DNA of 16,534 bases from DASTOB01 sp035720425 (GTDB taxonomy: Bacteria; Chloroflexota; Limnocylindria; Limnocylindrales; CSP1-4). Location of the stretch: NCBI GenBank assembly GCA_035720425.1, contig DASTOB010000048.1, forward strand, positions 1-16,534. Direction: 5' to 3'. The notes under the pieces were generated by a model, which made no database searches, was not told the DNA's origin, and was given only the letters and a program-made list of their open reading frames with translations. A program made the position numbers and the translations under genes. Within the stretch, counting starts at the first letter, position 1, and each line of letters begins with the position of its first letter. This document shows positions 13,388 to 16,534 of the stretch, one piece after another.

Positions 13388-15630
13388 GGGTCGCGAGCCG
13401 CGTGGAGCGCCCGCCAGACGCGCTCCGGGGTGAGCGGCAGGTCGCGGATGACGACCCCGGTCGCGTTGCGCACCGCCGCCGCCACGGCCGGCGCGACGCA
13501 CAGTAACGCGCCCTCGCTCATCCCCTTGGAGCCGTACGGCCCCGGCCCGTCGCCGTGCTCGATCACGTCGCTCTCGAGCCGGAGCGGCAGGTCCATGCTC
13601 GTCGGGATGCGGTAGTCGATCGCCCCGAGGTTCCGGATCCGGCCGCCGTCGTCGAGGATGTAGTGCTCCATGAGCGTGTGGCCGAGGCCCATGATCGCCG
13701 CGCCCTCGTCCTGGCCGCGGACCTGGGTCGGATTGAGCGCCGTGCCGACGTCGGACACGGTCACGTGCCGCGCGACGACGACGTCCCCGGTCGCCCGGTC
13801 CACCTCGACCTCGACGGCCGTGCAGTTGAACTCGAAGAACGCCGCCGTCCCGCCGAGCGGATGGTCAGGGTCCGCCTCCTTGCGCATCTCGCCGACCCCG
13901 ATGAGCTCACCGCCGAGCCGGCCGAGGCCGCGGACGAGGACGTCGCGGATCGGCAGGACCCCGTCGCCGATCCGGACCTCGCCGCGGTCGACCACGACGT
14001 CAGACTCAGTGACCATTTCGAGCCGGGCGGCCATCGCGCGGAGCCGGGCCTGGATGTCGCGGCAGGCACCGAGGACCGCATTGCCCATGAGCACGGACGA
14101 GCGGCTCGCCGACGTCTGCTGGTCGTATGGCACGACGGCCGTGTCGCCCATCACGACGGTTACCCAGTCGAGCGGCGCACCGAGCTCCTGGGCGGCGATC
14201 TGGGCGAAGATCGTCCGCGCGCCCTGGCCCATGTCGGACGTGCCGGCGTGGACGACGACGCTCCCGTCGGCCAGGAGCCGGACGGTCGAGTAGGACAGGC
14301 CGGTCGTCGGGCCGGACTTGAGCCCGACGGCGATGCCGCGGCCGCGACCGGCGGCGGGCGGGGTCCCCCAGCCGATCAGCTCCGCCGCCCGCTCGACGGT
14401 CTTCGCCCAGTCGCCGTCGGCCGGCGTGTCGCCCGGGATGAACGCCTCGCCGGGGCGGGCGAGGTTGCGCAGGCGGAGGTCGACCGGATCGATGCCGAGC
14501 GCGTGCGCAGCCTCGTCCATGTTCGACTCGACCGCCCAGATCTGCTGCGGGTTACCGAACCCGCGAAACGCGGTCGACGGCGTCGTGTTCGACAGGACGC
14601 TTCGGGCGACGATCCGCGCGGCCGGCGTCCGGTACGGGCCGCACGAGGTGTACGTCCCCTTGGCGACCGTCCGGTCGGCGATGTCGGCGTAGGCGCCGAT
14701 CAGGTAGTTCGCCTCGACGTCGCGGAAGACGAGCGTCCCGTCCCGGCGGAAGCCGGACCGGACGCGGATCTCCGCCGCACCGCGCCGAACCGCCTGGAAC
14801 GTCTCCTCGAGGGACAGCACGAGGCGCGCCGGCCGGCCGGCCCAGAGCGCGATGAAGGCGACGAGCGGCTCGTACTTCGCGTGCTGCTTGCCGCCGAACC
14901 CGCCGCCCGGGTCGGGCGCGTACACGCGCACCTTCGAGAGCGGCAGCGCGAGCAGGCCGGCGATGACCCGCTGGAGCCAGTTCGGGTGCTGGATCGAACT
15001 CCATACCGCGATCCCGTCGCCGTCCGGGGCGGCGAGGAACCCGTGCGGCTCGATCGCGAACTGGGTGACCATCGGGAACGCATACGTCCCCTCGACGACG
15101 ACGTCGGCCGTCGCGCCGTCGACGTCGCCCCAGCCGTAGCGGTGCTCGCGCAGGACGTTCGTCGCGGCGAGCGGATCGCCCGGCCGGATCGACGGGTCCT
15201 GGACGAGCGGCGCGTCCGGGGCGAGCGCCGCGGCGATGGTCGACACGGCCGGCAGCTCGTCGTACTCGACGCGGACGAGCCGGGCACCCTCCTCGGCGGC
15301 GTCGCGCGTCTCGGCTGCCACGGCGGCGACGGGCTCGCCGTGGTAGCGCGTCTCGCCGACGGCGAGGACCGGCCGATCCTGGAACTGGGGACCGAACCGC
15401 GGCATCGGATCCGGCAGGTCCGCCGCGCTGAGGACGAGCCGGACGCCGGGCACGGCGAGGGCGGCCGACGCGTCGACGGCGACGATGCGCGCCCGGGCGC
15501 AGTCGACGGTGACGAGCTTGACGTGGAGCGCGTCCTCGAGCCGGATGTCGGCCACGTAGGCCTGGCGGCCGGTCACCCGGGCTCGACCGCCGACGCGGGC
15601 CGGGGACGCGCCGACACCAAAGCCACTCAT
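13384..15630 (-). CDS. Molybdenum-hydroxylase large (Mo-cofactor) subunit, xanthine dehydrogenase family
   Basis: 748 residues, starting at ATG 15630 in an ATGA overlap with the 2Fe-2S subunit stop. It binds the molybdopterin cofactor and hydroxylates an aromatic heterocycle, aldehyde or similar carbon, using water as the oxygen source. Visible motifs: GGGFGGKQHAKYEP (242-255), AFRGFGNPQ (354-362) with Arg356 at the substrate-binding arginine position of xanthine dehydrogenase, GTSDMGQGART (463-472), SASRSSVLMGNAV (507-519), and KGMSEGA (702-708) where Glu706 fits the catalytic glutamate. It lacks the AYRCSFR loop of true CO dehydrogenase CoxL, so it is not a form I CO dehydrogenase. AFRGFGNPQ is shared by xanthine dehydrogenase-like and 4-hydroxybenzoyl-CoA reductase-like enzymes. 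The substrate is unknown. It is cytoplasmic, with no signal peptide. Confidence 0.94.
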   Translation of the reverse strand: MSGFGVGASPARVGGRARVTGRQAYVADIRLEDALHVKLVTVDCARARIVAVDASAALAVPGVRLVLSAADLPDPMPRFGPQFQDRPVLAVGETRYHGEPVAAVAAETRDAAEEGARLVRVEYDELPAVSTIAAALAPDAPLVQDPSIRPGDPLAATNVLREHRYGWGDVDGATADVVVEGTYAFPMVTQFAIEPHGFLAAPDGDGIAVWSSIQHPNWLQRVIAGLLALPLSKVRVYAPDPGGGFGGKQHAKYEPLVAFIALWAGRPARLVLSLEETFQAVRRGAAEIRVRSGFRRDGTLVFRDVEANYLIGAYADIADRTVAKGTYTSCGPYRTPAARIVARSVLSNTTPSTAFRGFGNPQQIWAVESNMDEAAHALGIDPVDLRLRNLARPGEAFIPGDTPADGDWAKTVERAAELIGWGTPPAAGRGRGIAVGLKSGPTTGLSYSTVRLLADGSVVVHAGTSDMGQGARTIFAQIAAQELGAPLDWVTVVMGDTAVVPYDQQTSASRSSVLMGNAVLGACRDIQARLRAMAARLEMVTESDVVVDRGEVRIGDGVLPIRDVLVRGLGRLGGELIGVGEMRKEADPDHPLGGTAAFFEFNCTAVEVEVDRATGDVVVARHVTVSDVGTALNPTQVRGQDEGAAIMGLGHTLMEHYILDDGGRIRNLGAIDYRIPTSMDLPLRLESDVIEHGDGPGPYGSKGMSEGALLCVAPAVAAAVRNATGVVIRDLPLTPERVWRALHAARDP

Positions 15631-16121
15631 GTCGCGACCTCCCGACGGTCCGCCGCCGCGAGCACCGCCTCGATGATCTGCTCGTACCCGCCGCACCGGC
15701 ACAGGTTGCCGGCCAGGCCCTCCTCCACGTCCACCCGCGCGGGGTGGGGATTCGCCGTGAGCAACGCGTGCGCCGCCATGAGCTGGCCCGGGATGCAGAA
15801 CCCGCACTGGGCCGCCCCGGTCTCGAGGAACGCCTCCTGGAGCCGATCGAGCCGATCGCCGGAGGCGAGGCCCTCGATCGTCAGCACGGCGGACCCGTCC
15901 GCCTCGGCCGCGAGGACGAGGCACGAGTCGACGCTCACCCCGTCGACGAGAACGGTGCACGCGCCGCACTCGCCGACCAGGCAGCACTCCTTCGTGCCGG
16001 TCAGGCCCAGGTCGTCGCGGAGCACGTCGAGGAGCGTGTGGTTCGGCCGAACCTCGAGTGACCGGGCCCGACCGTTGACGGTCAGCTCGATCCGGACCCC
16101 AGGGTCCATGTCGGCCGTCAT
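15627..16121 (-). CDS. 2Fe-2S iron-sulfur subunit of the molybdenum hydroxylase
   Basis: 164 residues, the normal size for the small subunit. The start is ATG 16121 in an ATGA overlap with the FAD subunit stop; a second ATG four codons in is an alternative. The N-terminal plant-ferredoxin-like domain carries Cys47, Cys52, Cys55 (ECCLVGECGACTV) and Cys67 for one [2Fe-2S] cluster. The C-terminal helical domain carries Cys106 and Cys109 (QCGFC) and Cys141 and Cys143 (NLCRCGGY) for the second, next to the molybdopterin. All eight ligands are present. It passes electrons from the Mo site to FAD. It lacks any Tat signal, so the complex is cytoplasmic. Confidence 0.96.
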   Translation of the reverse strand: MTADMDPGVRIELTVNGRARSLEVRPNHTLLDVLRDDLGLTGTKECCLVGECGACTVLVDGVSVDSCLVLAAEADGSAVLTIEGLASGDRLDRLQEAFLETGAAQCGFCIPGQLMAAHALLTANPHPARVDVEEGLAGNLCRCGGYEQIIEAVLAAADRREVAT

Positions 16122-16534
16122 CGGGCCGATCCGCCGGCAAGCCGGGCGATCGCGGTGCCGACCGCCCGCAGGCCGAGGACGTGGAGCATCGCGACGCGGT
16201 AGTCGGGGCTCGCGCGCATCGATCGCGGCGACGGCGCCGCGGCGGCGAACAGGGTCTCGAGCCGTTCCGCCTTCGCGCCGTCGGACGCCGCCGGGTCGGC
16301 CAGGAGCCCGGTGTCGTCGGCCACGAGGAGCGGCCGCGGGCCGAGGCTGCCGTAGGCCAGCCGGGTCAGGCCGTCCGTGTCGATCGCGCAGGTCAGGGTG
16401 ACCGAGGCGAGATCGTGGCCGCGACGACGGGTCCGCCGGAGGTGGACGGACCGGCCCCGCGTCGACGGGCGGGGCAGCTCGATGGCGGTGACGATCTCGC
16501 CGGCGGCGAGCGTCGTGACGCCGGACCGGACGAA
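16118..16534 (-). CDS. FAD-binding subunit of the molybdenum hydroxylase, C-terminal part (cut by window edge)
   Basis: The last 138 codons and stop are present and open to the right edge, so the start and the N-terminal FAD-binding motifs lie outside. The reading frame shows AAGEIVTAIELPRP, then RTRRRGHDLASVTLTCAI, RLAYGSLGPRPLL and, near the end, SMRASPDYRVAMLHVLGLRAV. This matches the C-terminal domain of CoxM/XdhB-type FAD subunits (GE-ivt-i-lP, a K/R-R--hDla-v-va segment, a-Gs-gp-P and S-eYR---L). It would reoxidise the iron-sulfur subunit and pass electrons to NAD or another acceptor. The arginine-rich RTRRRGHD replaces the more usual KxSRRxxHD. Gene order FAD, FeS, Mo on the minus strand is a common one for this family. 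Confidence 0.88.
   Translation of the reverse strand, partial: FVRSGVTTLAAGEIVTAIELPRPSTRGRSVHLRRTRRRGHDLASVTLTCAIDTDGLTRLAYGSLGPRPLLVADDTGLLADPAASDGAKAERLETLFAAAAPSPRSMRASPDYRVAMLHVLGLRAVGTAIARLAGGSAR

Noticed and set aside
11267..13615. A 782-codon plus-strand open frame opposite the PPDK-like gene
   Set aside because: It is a low-complexity Arg/Asp-rich translation with no family features; the opposite strand has intact PPDK motifs.
13555..16401. A 948-codon open frame on the plus strand, opposite the Mo and FeS subunits
   Set aside because: It is an antisense shadow of high-GC coding sequence; its product is Arg/Asp/Glu-rich with no recognisable domain, while the minus strand encodes clear Mo-hydroxylase motifs.
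13384..16534. Aerobic CO dehydrogenase (coxMSL)
   Set aside because: The large subunit has AFRGFGNPQ at the active-site loop, not the AYRCSFR motif of form I CoxL.

Overview
The window is very GC-rich (roughly 70% by eye) and densely packed, with overlapping stop and start codons at most gene junctions, several GTG starts and no mobile elements or stable RNA genes that I could see. It fits a chromosomal catabolic region of a high-GC aerobic bacterium such as Chloroflexota or Actinomycetota, but no marker gene settles the phylum.

Left region (1-6981, minus strand): one long operon, read right to left. It encodes a GMC flavoprotein dehydrogenase with a predicted [3Fe-4S] site, its gluconate-2-dehydrogenase-subunit-3-like small subunit, a benzaldehyde/vanillin-type aldehyde dehydrogenase, a LacI-family repressor, an SDR, a family I (Pct-like) CoA-transferase, and the first 29 codons of an enoyl-CoA hydratase/isomerase cut by the left edge. 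Together they suggest oxidation of an alcohol to aldehyde, acid and CoA thioester, followed by beta-oxidation-like steps. Just upstream is an 18-bp imperfect palindrome with a central AACGTT, typical of LacI-family operators. It overlaps an extended -10 element, so the embedded repressor probably controls its own operon.

Middle region (7165-11164): two divergent gene pairs. An alanine racemase and a DapA-superfamily lyase overlap by ATGA on the minus strand. An SDR and a metallo-beta-lactamase-fold hydrolase lie on the plus strand. The 138-bp gap between the pairs holds a good promoter in each direction, with the -35 boxes nearly back to back. The racemase transcript is predicted to be leaderless.

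Right region (11204-16534, minus strand): a molybdenum hydroxylase of the xanthine dehydrogenase family in the order FAD subunit (cut by the right edge), 2Fe-2S subunit, Mo subunit. A PPDK-like protein follows, coupled by ATGA. It keeps the ATP-grasp and phosphohistidine domains but lacks the PEP/pyruvate barrel, and carries about 205 residues of a different C-terminal region after a repetitive linker. It is the best candidate for something undescribed here: possibly a dikinase-type phosphotransferase with a non-pyruvate acceptor, working with the hydroxylase.
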